From contig NZ_JAFB01000027.1 in NCBI RefSeq assembly GCF_000519205.1, positions 17,914-81,913 of the forward strand: a DNA stretch of 64,000 bases. The letters run 5' to 3'. The stretch's first letter is position 1; each line of letters starts with the position of its first letter. Position numbers and translations under genes: made by a program. Source of the DNA: Amycolatopsis taiwanensis DSM 45107 (GTDB lineage: Bacteria; Actinomycetota; Actinomycetes; Mycobacteriales; Pseudonocardiaceae). This document shows positions 31,403 through 40,226 of this stretch, one piece after another. The notes beneath the pieces were generated by a model. The model worked only from the letters and a program-made list of their open reading frames with translations. It made no database searches and had not been told where the DNA came from.

Positions 31403-32995
31403 TCAGCCGCGGCGCCGGGCCGCGAGCAGAAGTTGCAGATGGCAGACCAGGCGTTCTCGGGGGTCGCCGAGTTCGAGACCGCTCACGGCGGTGGCCCGGC
31501 GAATGCGGTGCCGCAACGTGTTCGGATGGATGTTCAGTCCGGCCGCCGCCGCCCGGACATCCCCGAGCGCGTCCAGGTAGGCCAGCAGCGACGGCACGAA
31601 TTCGCTGCCCTGGGCGGCGTCGTGCGCGGCCAGCGCGTCCACTGCGGGATCACGCAGGTCGGGGTTGACTTCGAGCAGACGCAGGGTTTCATCCAGCAGG
31701 ATCTCGGCGCGCAGGTCGGCGATCGTGGCCAGGTCGCGGCCAGGGGTGCGGGCCATCGCGTCGAGGACCCGGTCGGCCTCCGATCGCGAGGCCACCACCT
31801 CACCCAGTACCGGTACCGGTGAACCGATGCCCGCCTGTGTGCGCACGCCGGCCCGGTCCAGCGCGGCGACCACGTGACGCGTGACCGCCTGCAAGGCCGG
31901 TTCCGCTTGGTGCGGCGGCACTTCCGGCAACACCGCGTACACGCGCGAGCCGACCGTGCCGACCAGCGCCCCACGCCGGTAGGACGTGGCGTGCACCGAC
32001 ACCACGTTGCTGATCTCCAGTTGGCGCAACTCGTGCGTGGGACGATCGTGCTCGATCTCCCGGGGCGCCAGTGCCAGCACGATCGCCGACGCCGCCGGGT
32101 CCAGCCCCAGCTGTCCGGCGACCAGGTCCGCGCTGATCCGCCCTTCGAGCAACCCGGCCACCAGGTCCTCCCGCGAGCGGATGCCGACAGAGCCGCGGCG
32201 CCGGAGCAGGTGCACGGCTGCGATCCTGGCGGCACCCAGCAGCGCACTTTCGGCCTGTTCGGCGAACGGGCGGCGGCCCTGTTGAACCCAGATCGTGCCG
32301 AGGTGCTGCGTCCCGGCGCGAATGCCGACGGCCAGCCGCTGCCGGATGCCGAACTCAGGCCGCTCATCCACGCGCACGACGTCCTCGCTGGAACGCAACC
32401 GCTGGTACACGCCCCACTTCCGGAGCAGCGCCAGGTACTGCTCCGGCCCCTCCCAGCCCAGGATGGACAGGCGCCGCATCTCGTCGATGTCGTCGTCCGA
32501 ACGGGAGTAGGCCAGCACGCGGTTGCCCGCGTCTTCGATGCTGACGCTGCCCGCCGTGAGCACCGCGACGGTCTGCGCCAGCCCGAACAGGTCACCGTGC
32601 TCGGCGTCGGAAGCCGCGGCCAGCGTTGCTCCCTCGAGCACCTCGCGGATCACCGTTTGCAACTGGTCCCACCGCACCTGTGGCCGCACGGTCAGCAAAG
32701 CGATCCCGTTGTCCTCCGCGGCTGCGCGCAGGTCGTCCCGTTTCCCGTCGGCCTTCACCGCGACCGCCGACGCTCCGGACTTCGCGGCCACGCGGACGTA
32801 GCGGACCGCCTCCCGGCCACGCGCGCCGATGACGAGGATGAGTTCGCCGGGGCGACCGCCGAGTTCGTCGTCCGGGTCGAGGATCGCCACCCCGCGCACC
32901 GTGATGTCCGGGCTTCCCGCGGTGAGTTCCAGCAGCGGTTCGCCGACCGCGACCAGCAGGGCCCGCAGCGTCGTGCCGGTCGGCTCTGTGTGCAT
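31403..32995 (-). CDS. pruC: PucR-family activator of proline catabolism
   Basis: 530 residues from the ATG at 32993-32995 (MHTEPTGTTLRALLVAVGEP). The N-terminal half has the PucR-type ligand region, a GGDEF-like middle follows, and the C-terminus has the HTH AAAGLNIHPNTLRHRIRRAT. It lies divergent to pruA and pruB. In mycobacteria the PucR-type protein PruC, in the same position, activates pruAB in response to proline, so the name is by synteny. The 180 bases after its stop hold no gene. Confidence 0.8.
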   Translation of the reverse strand: MHTEPTGTTLRALLVAVGEPLLELTAGSPDITVRGVAILDPDDELGGRPGELILVIGARGREAVRYVRVAAKSGASAVAVKADGKRDDLRAAAEDNGIALLTVRPQVRWDQLQTVIREVLEGATLAAASDAEHGDLFGLAQTVAVLTAGSVSIEDAGNRVLAYSRSDDDIDEMRRLSILGWEGPEQYLALLRKWGVYQRLRSSEDVVRVDERPEFGIRQRLAVGIRAGTQHLGTIWVQQGRRPFAEQAESALLGAARIAAVHLLRRRGSVGIRSREDLVAGLLEGRISADLVAGQLGLDPAASAIVLALAPREIEHDRPTHELRQLEISNVVSVHATSYRRGALVGTVGSRVYAVLPEVPPHQAEPALQAVTRHVVAALDRAGVRTQAGIGSPVPVLGEVVASRSEADRVLDAMARTPGRDLATIADLRAEILLDETLRLLEVNPDLRDPAVDALAAHDAAQGSEFVPSLLAYLDALGDVRAAAAGLNIHPNTLRHRIRRATAVSGLELGDPRERLVCHLQLLLAARRRG

Positions 32996-33085
32996 CGCGG
33001 TTTGTCCAATCGAACAACGGGCTTCGGGCAACTGTAGCTGATCGGCTAATCCCCGGAGCTCTTGCGCTGCCTAGCCTTCCTTCGC

Positions 33086-34711
33086 ATGGACGCGATCACT
33101 CACCCGCCGGCGCCGCGCAACGAGCCGGCCCGCGACTACGCCCCCGGCTCCCCGGAACGGGCGAGCCTGACCGCCGAACTCACCACGCTCACCGGCCGCC
33201 AGTTCGAGTTGACCAACACCATCGATGGCGAACAGCGCATGGCCGGCGGCACCACGTTCGAAGTGGTGCAGCCGCACCGGCACGCCCACGTGCTCGGCGT
33301 CTCGGCCAACGCGACCCACGAGGACGCCAAAGCCGCCGTAGCCGCGTCGCTGCGCGCCGCGCCCGACTGGCGAGCGATGCCCTTCGACGAGCGCGCCGCG
33401 ATCCTGCTGCGCGCGGCCGACCTGTTGTCCGGACCGTGGCGCGACAAGCTCAACGCGGCGACGATGCTCGGCCAGTCCAAGACCGTGGTGCAGGCCGAGA
33501 TCGACGCGGCGTGCGAACTCGCCGACTTCTGGCGGTTCAATGTCCACTTCGCCCGTCAGATCCAGGAGCAGCAACCGCAGAGCGGCCCGGGCACCTGGAA
33601 CCGCCTCGATTACCGTCCGTTGGAAGGCTTCGTTTACGCGATCACGCCGTTCAACTTCACCGCCATCGCCGGCAACCTGCCCACCGCGCCCGCCCTCATG
33701 GGCAACACCGTCATCTGGAAGCCTTCGCCGACGCAGGGCTTGGCCGCGCACTTCACCATGCGGCTGCTGGAGGAGGCCGGCCTGCCGCCCGGCGTGATCA
33801 ACCTCGTGACCGGTGACGGTCGCGCGGTCTCTGACGTCGCGCTCGCCGACCCGGACCTGGCCGGTATCCACTTCACCGGTTCGACCCGCACCTTCCAGCA
33901 CCTGTGGTCCGTCGTGGGTGCCAACATCGCGGGCTACCGTGGCTATCCCCGTGTCGTCGGCGAGACCGGTGGCAAGGACTTCGTTGTGGCGCACGCCTCG
34001 GCGGACGTCGACGTGCTGCGGACGGCGCTGGTCCGCGGTGCCTTCGAGTACCAGGGGCAGAAGTGCTCGGCGGCGTCACGGGCGTTCGTCCCACGCTCGG
34101 TGTGGGCGCGCTTGAAGGACGACCTGGTGTCCGAAGTGGAATCTCTGGCGATGGGCGATGTGACCGACTTCCGCAACTTCCTGGGCGCGGTGATCGACCG
34201 CCGCGCCTTCGACCGTCTCGACCGCGTGGTGCGCTCGGTCCGATCAGCGTCCGATGTGGACATTATGGCCGGGGGAACCACGGACGATTCGGAAGGCTTC
34301 TTCGTGGCTCCGACCGTGCTGGTCGGCACGGACCCGGGGCACGAGATCTTCACCACCGAGTTCTTCGGGCCGATCCTGGCCGTGCACGTCTATGAGGACA
34401 CCGACTACGACCGGGTGCTGCGCCAGATCGACCAGGGCACGGCATACGGACTGACCGGCGCGGTGATCGCCAACGATCGGGCGGCCGTGCAGCGCGCGAG
34501 CGAGGTGCTGCGGTTCGCCGCCGGGAACTTCTACGTCAACGACAAGCCCACCGGTGCGGTTGTGGGCCAGCAGCCCTTCGGCGGCGCGCGTGCGTCGGGC
34601 ACCAACGACAAGGCGGGCTCGATCTACAACCTGCTGCGCTGGGTCAGTCCGCGCGCGATCAAAGAGAACCTCTGCCCGCCGGTCGCGTCGGGCTATCCAC
34701 ACCAGTCCTGA
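33086..34711 (+). CDS. pruA: L-glutamate gamma-semialdehyde dehydrogenase
   Basis: 541 residues from the ATG at 33086 (MDAITHPPAPRNEPARDYAP). Aldehyde dehydrogenase with the general base in VVGETGGKDF (Glu293) and the catalytic Cys in YQGQKCSAASR (Cys327). The long N-terminal part and length are those of P5C dehydrogenases. It oxidises glutamate semialdehyde to glutamate with NAD. No clear ribosome site precedes it; TAGCCT nine bases before the ATG could be a -10 of a leaderless transcript. Confidence 0.93.
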   Translation: MDAITHPPAPRNEPARDYAPGSPERASLTAELTTLTGRQFELTNTIDGEQRMAGGTTFEVVQPHRHAHVLGVSANATHEDAKAAVAASLRAAPDWRAMPFDERAAILLRAADLLSGPWRDKLNAATMLGQSKTVVQAEIDAACELADFWRFNVHFARQIQEQQPQSGPGTWNRLDYRPLEGFVYAITPFNFTAIAGNLPTAPALMGNTVIWKPSPTQGLAAHFTMRLLEEAGLPPGVINLVTGDGRAVSDVALADPDLAGIHFTGSTRTFQHLWSVVGANIAGYRGYPRVVGETGGKDFVVAHASADVDVLRTALVRGAFEYQGQKCSAASRAFVPRSVWARLKDDLVSEVESLAMGDVTDFRNFLGAVIDRRAFDRLDRVVRSVRSASDVDIMAGGTTDDSEGFFVAPTVLVGTDPGHEIFTTEFFGPILAVHVYEDTDYDRVLRQIDQGTAYGLTGAVIANDRAAVQRASEVLRFAAGNFYVNDKPTGAVVGQQPFGGARASGTNDKAGSIYNLLRWVSPRAIKENLCPPVASGYPHQS

Positions 34712-34723
34712 GAGGAGACCGCC

Positions 34724-35650
34724 GTGCTCCGTTCCGCCCTGATCGCCGCTTCCCGCTCGCCCGAATGCCGGTCGCTGGTCGAACGCACCCCGGTGCTGCG
34801 TCCCATCGTCGACCGGTTCGTTGCGGGGCGCGGGATTGACGACGCCATGCGTGTCGCGCGCACGATCGCTGCCGACCGGCTCGTCTCGCTCGACCACCTC
34901 GGCGAGGACACGCTGGACCGCGCTCAGGCAGAGCGCACCGTCGAGGCGTACCGGACGGCGCTGCGGCGCCTCGGCGAGGTGGGACTGGCCCCACGGGTGG
35001 AGGTTTCGGTGAAGCTCTCCGCCCTCGGCCAGGCCCTGCCCGCCGACGGGGAGAAGATCGCGCTGGAAAACACCCGGCGCATCTGCGCGGCCGCGGCGGA
35101 GGCCGGCACGACGGTGACCGTGGACATGGAGGACCACACCACCACCGACTCCACCCTGACGCTGGTGCGGGAACTGCGGGCCGACTTCCCGGCGACGGGC
35201 ACGGTGCTGCAGGCATACCTGAAGCGAACGGCCGGGGACTGCGCCGACTTCGCGGTCCCCGGTTCGCGGATCCGCCTGTGCAAGGGCGCCTACGACGAAC
35301 CCGCGTCGGTTGCCTACCGGACGAAGTCCGAAGTGGACGCTTCGTACGTGCGGTGCCTGAAGATCCTGATGAACGGCGACGGCTACCCGATGGTGGCCAC
35401 GCACGACACCCGGCTCATCGACGTCGCCACCATGCTGGCCGAGCAGACCGGCCGCGGCCGCGACGACTACGAGTTCCAGATGCTGTACGGGGTCCGGCCG
35501 CAAGTGCAGACGCAACTGGCCCGACGAGGCCTGCGGATGCGGGTCTACGTGCCCTACGGAACCGAATGGTATCCGTATTTCATGCGCCGCCTCGGCGAGC
35601 GCCCGGCCAACGTCGCGTTCTTCCTCCAGGCACTCACCCGCCGCGGCTGA
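34724..35650 (+). CDS. pruB: Proline dehydrogenase (monofunctional)
   Basis: 308 residues from a GTG at 34724 with GAGAGGAGA upstream, 12 bases after pruA. FAD-dependent barrel: SVKLSALGQALPADGEKI, VDMEDHTTTDSTL, RLCKGAYDEPASVAY and the C-terminal YPYFMRRLGERPANV that binds proline. It supplies P5C to PruA. Together with pruC this is a complete proline-to-glutamate unit. Confidence 0.93.
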   Translation: MLRSALIAASRSPECRSLVERTPVLRPIVDRFVAGRGIDDAMRVARTIAADRLVSLDHLGEDTLDRAQAERTVEAYRTALRRLGEVGLAPRVEVSVKLSALGQALPADGEKIALENTRRICAAAAEAGTTVTVDMEDHTTTDSTLTLVRELRADFPATGTVLQAYLKRTAGDCADFAVPGSRIRLCKGAYDEPASVAYRTKSEVDASYVRCLKILMNGDGYPMVATHDTRLIDVATMLAEQTGRGRDDYEFQMLYGVRPQVQTQLARRGLRMRVYVPYGTEWYPYFMRRLGERPANVAFFLQALTRRG

Positions 35651-35685
35651 ATTACTCGGCTCACTCATCGTCACCCGCTTCATGC

Positions 35686-36345
35686 TCACAACGGCGGCAG
35701 GAGGTCCGCGACACTGGCCACCTCATTGAGCATGGCGTCGGATGGCGCACCACGCAGTCGATCGGTTTCTGCGATTACGACGAGTGGCCCGTCCAGGCGC
35801 GATTTGTAGTGCTTTCCGCTGAACCGGAAGTGGCTGAGTTCGAGGATCTCGGTGCCGAAGGGTGTGACATCACCGGTTCCGTAATTGTCTTCCAATTCTT
35901 TGAACTGCGCGGCGACCTCCGCTGACGGCATGGTAACCCACACAATCGAGCCGGCGATCACGTTTCCTTGTGTGTCGCTCAACGCGAATAATTGTTGATC
36001 CAGTTTGTTGCATGGATGCGTGAGAAAGAACTGCCGCACCTCGCCATAGGACTGTGCGGCGCATCGAAGGCCTCGCTTTACTTCCCGCCTGACTTCCTTG
36101 AGGGCCATCCGTTGCCACGCCTCGGATTCGTTACCTTTCTGGGCAGACTTCCTTCCATTCGCCGCTTTTTGCTCAGCTGTGCCCTGGCTGGAACCGGCAT
36201 CCAGCGCCGCGCCGACGGAGGTGGTGACATCCGCGCCTCCCGCAGCCGTCATCACGCCCGCCACCAAAGCCACTCCAGCGCCCGCCGCCTTCCCCTTGGT
36301 CCACCGGCCACGGCTGTCTCGGGGCTGGTTCGGATCGAAAGGCAT
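35686..36345 (-). CDS. Hypothetical protein with N-terminal membrane segment
   Basis: 219 residues from the ATG at 36343-36345 (MPFDPNQPRDSRGRWTKGKA), with GGGAGA upstream. The opening DPNQPRDSRGRWTKG occurs in many actinobacterial small proteins. One hydrophobic segment (AAGAGVALVAGVMTAAGGA) follows. The C-terminal 130 residues (VRQFFLTHPCNKLDQQLFAL) form a globular part of unknown fold. Codon use is less GC-rich than in neighbours. Unknown function. Confidence 0.65.
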   Translation of the reverse strand: MPFDPNQPRDSRGRWTKGKAAGAGVALVAGVMTAAGGADVTTSVGAALDAGSSQGTAEQKAANGRKSAQKGNESEAWQRMALKEVRREVKRGLRCAAQSYGEVRQFFLTHPCNKLDQQLFALSDTQGNVIAGSIVWVTMPSAEVAAQFKELEDNYGTGDVTPFGTEILELSHFRFSGKHYKSRLDGPLVVIAETDRLRGAPSDAMLNEVASVADLLPPL

Positions 36346-36685
36346 GCCATTCTCCCTGGTCGACTTCTCAACAGAATCCGAGTTTGGCCCAGGAAAGGGG
36401 AGCAATACTGTGATCATGGCGTTGAACCCTCGAACGTCGCAGCCGGTCCACCCGAACGCACCAACAGAAGGATTCGATACGTGTCGGCGCGAAGGGTCGT
36501 GCACGGCGTCCACCCAGCGCCTCGGGGTGTCGTCCAGGATCGGCTCACCGTGCTGGCGGCCAGCGCCGCCGGCCTCGTGGTGGAAGCACTCGCGTTCGTC
36601 GCGGGCCAATGGTGCATGGCTGAATTCGACCAAGGCCTGTCCGGCTGATCGGAGAACGTTGTATTCAGCCAGGACATCAGGAATC
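36346..36685. other. Gap between hypothetical gene and LysR gene
   Basis: This 340-base stretch holds the promoter of the minus-strand hypothetical gene and only one weak coding candidate (36481-36648, listed separately). No RNA gene or repeat is visible. Confidence 0.5.
36481..36648 (+). CDS. Possible small membrane peptide
   Basis: 55 codons from a GTG (VSARRVVHGVHPAPRGVVQD) with AAGG upstream. It has a plausible membrane span (LTVLAASAAGLVVEALAFVA) and good third-position GC. No homologue known to me. It may be chance. Confidence 0.25.
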   Translation: MSARRVVHGVHPAPRGVVQDRLTVLAASAAGLVVEALAFVAGQWCMAEFDQGLSG

Positions 36686-37567
36686 TCACCCGGCTCGTTC
36701 CGGGGTGCCCAGAATGGACAGGAACGCGGCTGCCGCGGGGGTGGGCGTGAACCGGCTCCAGGCGAGGTACTCGATTCGGACGGGTGCGTCGGCCACCGGA
36801 ACCGTGATCAGTCCGGGTAGTCGCGGTGCATAGGCCGACGCCAGCATCGCCACGCCGAGGCCCTCGTGCACGAGCCGGGCCAACAGGTCCGCGGCGGTCA
36901 CCTCGAACGCCACGTCGCGGGTCAGGCCCGCGGCCGAGAAGGCCTGGTCGGCCTGCAGGCGGCCGGCGGTTCCGGCAGGGAAGTCCACGAACACCTCCTC
37001 GGCGAGCCGGCGGAGCGTGACCTTCCGCCGGCCGGCGAGCGGGTGCCCGGGCGGGACGAGGGCGACGTGCCGGTCGCGGGCCAGTACGCGGGTGCGGACT
37101 CCCTCGGGCTGGGCCGTGGGCGGCAGTCCGAGGAAGGCGACGTCCAGGCTGCCGTCCTTCACCTGCTCGATGAGGTCCTCGCTGGCGCCCATGCGCAGGC
37201 TGACCCGCACCTGCGGGTAGGTGTCGCGGAACTCGCGCAGCACGGCCGGGATGTCCACCGCGGCGACGGTCGGGATCACGCCGACGGCCAGTCGCCCACG
37301 CACCTGGCCCACGGCGGCGGCCACTTCGGCGGCGACACGCTCGGCGGCGTCGAGGCACTGGCGGGCCACCGGCAGGAACGCCTCGCCGGCCGGGGTGAGC
37401 CGCACCCAGCGGCTGGTGCGGTCGAACAGCCGCGCGCCCAGTTCCCGTTCCACCCGCGCGATCTGATGACTGAGCGCCGACTGCACCACCAGGCATCGTT
37501 CCGCGGCGCGCGTGAAACTGCCCGTCTCGGCCACGGCCACGACGTAGCGCATCTGCTGAAGCTCCAT
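36686..37567 (-). CDS. LysR-family regulator
   Basis: 293 residues, MELQQMRYVVAVAETGSFTR, with the HTH at FTRAAERCLVVQSALSHQIA and the standard effector domain (RLAVGVIPTVAAVDIPAVLR). Divergent to an EamA exporter and an NAD(P)-binding protein over a 79-base gap containing palindromes, so those are the probable targets. Ligand unknown. Confidence 0.9.
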   Translation of the reverse strand: MELQQMRYVVAVAETGSFTRAAERCLVVQSALSHQIARVERELGARLFDRTSRWVRLTPAGEAFLPVARQCLDAAERVAAEVAAAVGQVRGRLAVGVIPTVAAVDIPAVLREFRDTYPQVRVSLRMGASEDLIEQVKDGSLDVAFLGLPPTAQPEGVRTRVLARDRHVALVPPGHPLAGRRKVTLRRLAEEVFVDFPAGTAGRLQADQAFSAAGLTRDVAFEVTAADLLARLVHEGLGVAMLASAYAPRLPGLITVPVADAPVRIEYLAWSRFTPTPAAAAFLSILGTPERAG

Positions 37568-37569
37568 TC

Positions 37570-37608
37570 ATCCATGATGCACAGAGATGGATCACATGAC
37601 AAACATGT
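37570..37608. promoter_or_regulatory. LysR-type binding region
   Basis: ATCCAT-N11-ATGGAT (37570-37592) has the T-N11-A form of LysR boxes, and ACATG-ACAAA-CATGT (37594-37608) follows directly. Both lie in the divergent gap. Confidence 0.5.
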
Positions 37609-37646
37609 GTTGGACTCATCCATGCGGCCGGGCTGGAATAGGGGGC

Positions 37647-38537
37647 ATGAAGACGTTGTCCGTTCCTGCTCCCACTCCCACTCTCGCTCCTGAGACCAGC
37701 CACTGGGGCCGCACCGCGTTGACCGCGCTGGCGCCGATCTCGTGGGGCACGACCTATCTGGTGACCACCGAGCTACTTCCCGCCGGCCATCCGCTGTTCG
37801 CCGGGCTGCTGCGGGCGTTGCCCGCGGGCCTGATCGCGCTGGCGATCACCCGGATCCTGCCGCGCGGCGCGTGGTGGGGCAAGGCCGCGGTGCTGGGTGT
37901 GCTGAACATCGGGATGTTCTTCCCGCTGCTGTTCGTCGCGGCCGAGCGGCTGCCGGGCGGGGTGGCCGCCACCCTCGGCGCGACACAGCCGCTGATCGTC
38001 GCCGTGCTGGCCGTACTGGTGCTGGGTCAGCGACCGTCGGTGAAACGGTTCGCGTGGGGAGGGCTCGGCGTGGCCGGCGTCGGGTTCGTGGTGCTCGGGC
38101 CGGCCGCGACGTTCGATCTCGTGGGCGTGTTCGCCGGCCTGGGCGGGGCGGTGAGCATGGCGCTCGGGGTGACGCTCACCAAACGGTGGGGCCGCCCGTC
38201 CGGGGTGGGGCCGGTGACGTTCGCGAGCTGGCAGCTCACCGCGGGTGGCCTCTTCATGCTGCCGCTCACCTTCCTGGTGGAGGGTGCGCCGCCCGCGATC
38301 GACGGGAACGCGATCCTCGGTTACCTGTGGCTCGGCCTGGTCGGCGGACTGATCGCGTACGTGCTGTGGTTCCGGGGAATCGGGTCCGTTCCGGTCACTT
38401 CCGTCGCCGTGCTCGGGCTGCTGTCACCGATCGTTGCCGCGCTGCTCGGGGTTCTCGTGCTCGGGCAGACGCTCTCCCCGATACAGCTCGTCGGGTTCGC
38501 GCTCGCGCTCGCGGCGATCGTGGGAGGTCAGCGATGA
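37647..38537 (+). CDS. EamA-family (DMT) transporter
   Basis: 296 residues from the ATG at 37647 (MKTLSVPAPTPTLAPETSHW). Ten hydrophobic segments in two EamA halves, with SWGTTYLVTTELLP and LGATQPLIVAVLAVLVLGQR in the first half, and GLLSPIVAALLGVLVLGQTL in the second. Such proteins export amino acids or metabolites. Coupled by ATGA to the next gene. Confidence 0.88.
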   Translation: MKTLSVPAPTPTLAPETSHWGRTALTALAPISWGTTYLVTTELLPAGHPLFAGLLRALPAGLIALAITRILPRGAWWGKAAVLGVLNIGMFFPLLFVAAERLPGGVAATLGATQPLIVAVLAVLVLGQRPSVKRFAWGGLGVAGVGFVVLGPAATFDLVGVFAGLGGAVSMALGVTLTKRWGRPSGVGPVTFASWQLTAGGLFMLPLTFLVEGAPPAIDGNAILGYLWLGLVGGLIAYVLWFRGIGSVPVTSVAVLGLLSPIVAALLGVLVLGQTLSPIQLVGFALALAAIVGGQR

Positions 38538-39151
38538 AGATCATCGTCGTCGGCGCGAACGGGATGGTCGGTTCGCGGGTCACGGACGAGTCCGTGCGGC
38601 GGGGGCATGATGTCACCGCCGTCGTCCGCGGCGGGTCACCGCGCGGAGTGCCTGTGGTGTATGGGAATGCCGCGGACCGTGAGCAGATGAGCACCGCGTT
38701 CTCCGGTTCGGACGCGGTTGTCGTGGCGACCCGGCCGCGCCCCGGCCAGGAACACACCGTGTCCGCGACCACCGCGGCCCTGCTCGACGCGGCCGCCGCG
38801 ACCGGGACCCGGATCCTCGTCGTGGGCGGCGCGGGCCCGCTGCGCTCCCCGGACCGGCCTGGATTGGTGATCGAGGACCCTTCGTACGTACCACCGCAAT
38901 GGCGCTCCAGCGCCGAGGCCAGCATTGCCCAACTGCGCGCGTGCCACGGACATCCGGCGGACTGGACATACCTCAGCCCGCCCGCGATCCTCGAGCCCGG
39001 CGTGCGCACCGGACACTACCGCCGTGGCACCACCACGCTGGTGGTGCGCCCGGACGGAACCTCCCGCATCTCCGCGGAGGATCTCGCGGTCGCCATCGTC
39101 GACGAGTTGGAAAACCCGGGCACCGACAGACATTTCACCGTGGGCTACTGA
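38534..39151 (+). CDS. NAD(P)-binding atypical SDR (NmrA-like)
   Basis: 205 residues, MKIIVVGANGMVGSRVTDES. The glycine motif GANGMVGS near residue 8 and the pattern SDAVVVATRPRPGQ mark an extended-type Rossmann fold of the NAD(P)H-binding family. A YxxxK catalytic pair is not evident, so it may sense or reduce a quinone or metabolite. Translationally coupled to the exporter. Confidence 0.85.
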   Translation: MKIIVVGANGMVGSRVTDESVRRGHDVTAVVRGGSPRGVPVVYGNAADREQMSTAFSGSDAVVVATRPRPGQEHTVSATTAALLDAAAATGTRILVVGGAGPLRSPDRPGLVIEDPSYVPPQWRSSAEASIAQLRACHGHPADWTYLSPPAILEPGVRTGHYRRGTTTLVVRPDGTSRISAEDLAVAIVDELENPGTDRHFTVGY

Positions 39152-39360
39152 TGCTCAGGGCTTGCGCCTGGATCTACTCGGCGGTGGCGGCGGGAACGCC
39201 GACCACCGCCGAGCGCATCAGGCGGGACGTCGTACTCCGTCCAACAGTCGGAGATTTCGATGCCGACCTCTGCGCCGCACTGGACGCACAGCAGGCTGGG
39301 ACCGTTGAGCCCGCAGCATCCGCAAAGGCACGTGGGGTCGGCGTGGTACCGCATCAGCAC
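39145..39360 (-). CDS. Small zinc-binding protein, possible
   Basis: 71 residues with CLCGCC and CVQCGAEVG groups, then DCWTEYDVPP. The cysteine pattern looks selected, but the C-terminus is Arg-rich and could be out of frame. It overlaps the convergent upstream gene by 7 bases. The 198 bases after 39360 hold no gene. Confidence 0.4.
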   Translation of the reverse strand: MLMRYHADPTCLCGCCGLNGPSLLCVQCGAEVGIEISDCWTEYDVPPDALGGGRRSRRHRRVDPGASPEHQ

Positions 39361-39558
39361 ACCGTCCAGGGATGACCTACCCGAACCAGCTGTCGGCCTC
39401 CAGGGGGTTGTGGGCTCGCTGGGTGACCTACGCGCCGGTCAGCGGCGACCGCGAAACTCGGTTGTCTTCTGTGGACGGTCCTGCGATTCTGTCCTGTTCT
39501 GCGAAGATCGATGGAAGGGGTCGCGGGTGCGGCAGCACAGCATGGTGAACCGCAAGCG

Positions 39559-40212
39559 ATGAAGGTGGCAGTCCAGGTGCGGCGGGCTCGGATCGACGGT
39601 CGTGACTGGCGGGTGATCAGCCCAGCCGACGGAACAGGCAACGCGGGGCTGTGGACCAACGACTACTGGCGAGAGCTCTACGTGGATCGCCGTGCCGCAT
39701 ACCGCATAGGCGTGTTGTGGCTGCTGGCCGCACGGTCCAGGCACACCATCATCTACCTGCCGTTGCGCAACGGCAGGCAGCCGGCCCATCCGGAGCATGA
39801 CGGCAGGCGGATGGATCTGGTGCTGAGCCAGCACAGCTTGTGCCTGCGCGCTTCACAGTGGCCGCGGTTGCGCTCCGCGCTCGGCCGCGGTCTTCCGCAG
39901 ACGGCGCAGGTCCCGGCGAACTACCTACCGGACCCGGCCGGCATCGACTACGAAGCCCGCCACCACCGGGACAACCGGGATCGGCTACGCGAGCGCATCC
40001 ACGGCGACACGCTGTTCCTGACCGGCAGCACACCCGTCTTCCGGGAGACCGCCGACCGGTTCTTCGACATCGCCTTCGGCGCACCCGGTTCCGCGCCCGG
40101 CGAAGAACCTCCGGCGCACTACTGCGCCCGGTTCCATTGGGCCGATGGTGTGCTGAGCAATACCGACGAAATCCACGTGCAGTATCGCTCACGCTGGCTG
40201 ACCGCCGTCTAG
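39559..40212 (+). CDS. Hypothetical protein
   Basis: 217 residues from the ATG at 39559 (MKVAVQVRRARIDGRDWRVI). Soluble, Arg/His-rich, with RVISPADGTGNAGLWTNDYW and VLWLLAARSRHTIIYLP. I do not recognise the family. It ends 15 bases from the convergent AAHS transporter. Confidence 0.65.
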   Translation: MKVAVQVRRARIDGRDWRVISPADGTGNAGLWTNDYWRELYVDRRAAYRIGVLWLLAARSRHTIIYLPLRNGRQPAHPEHDGRRMDLVLSQHSLCLRASQWPRLRSALGRGLPQTAQVPANYLPDPAGIDYEARHHRDNRDRLRERIHGDTLFLTGSTPVFRETADRFFDIAFGAPGSAPGEEPPAHYCARFHWADGVLSNTDEIHVQYRSRWLTAV

Positions 40213-40226
40213 CCGGGCGCACCCAC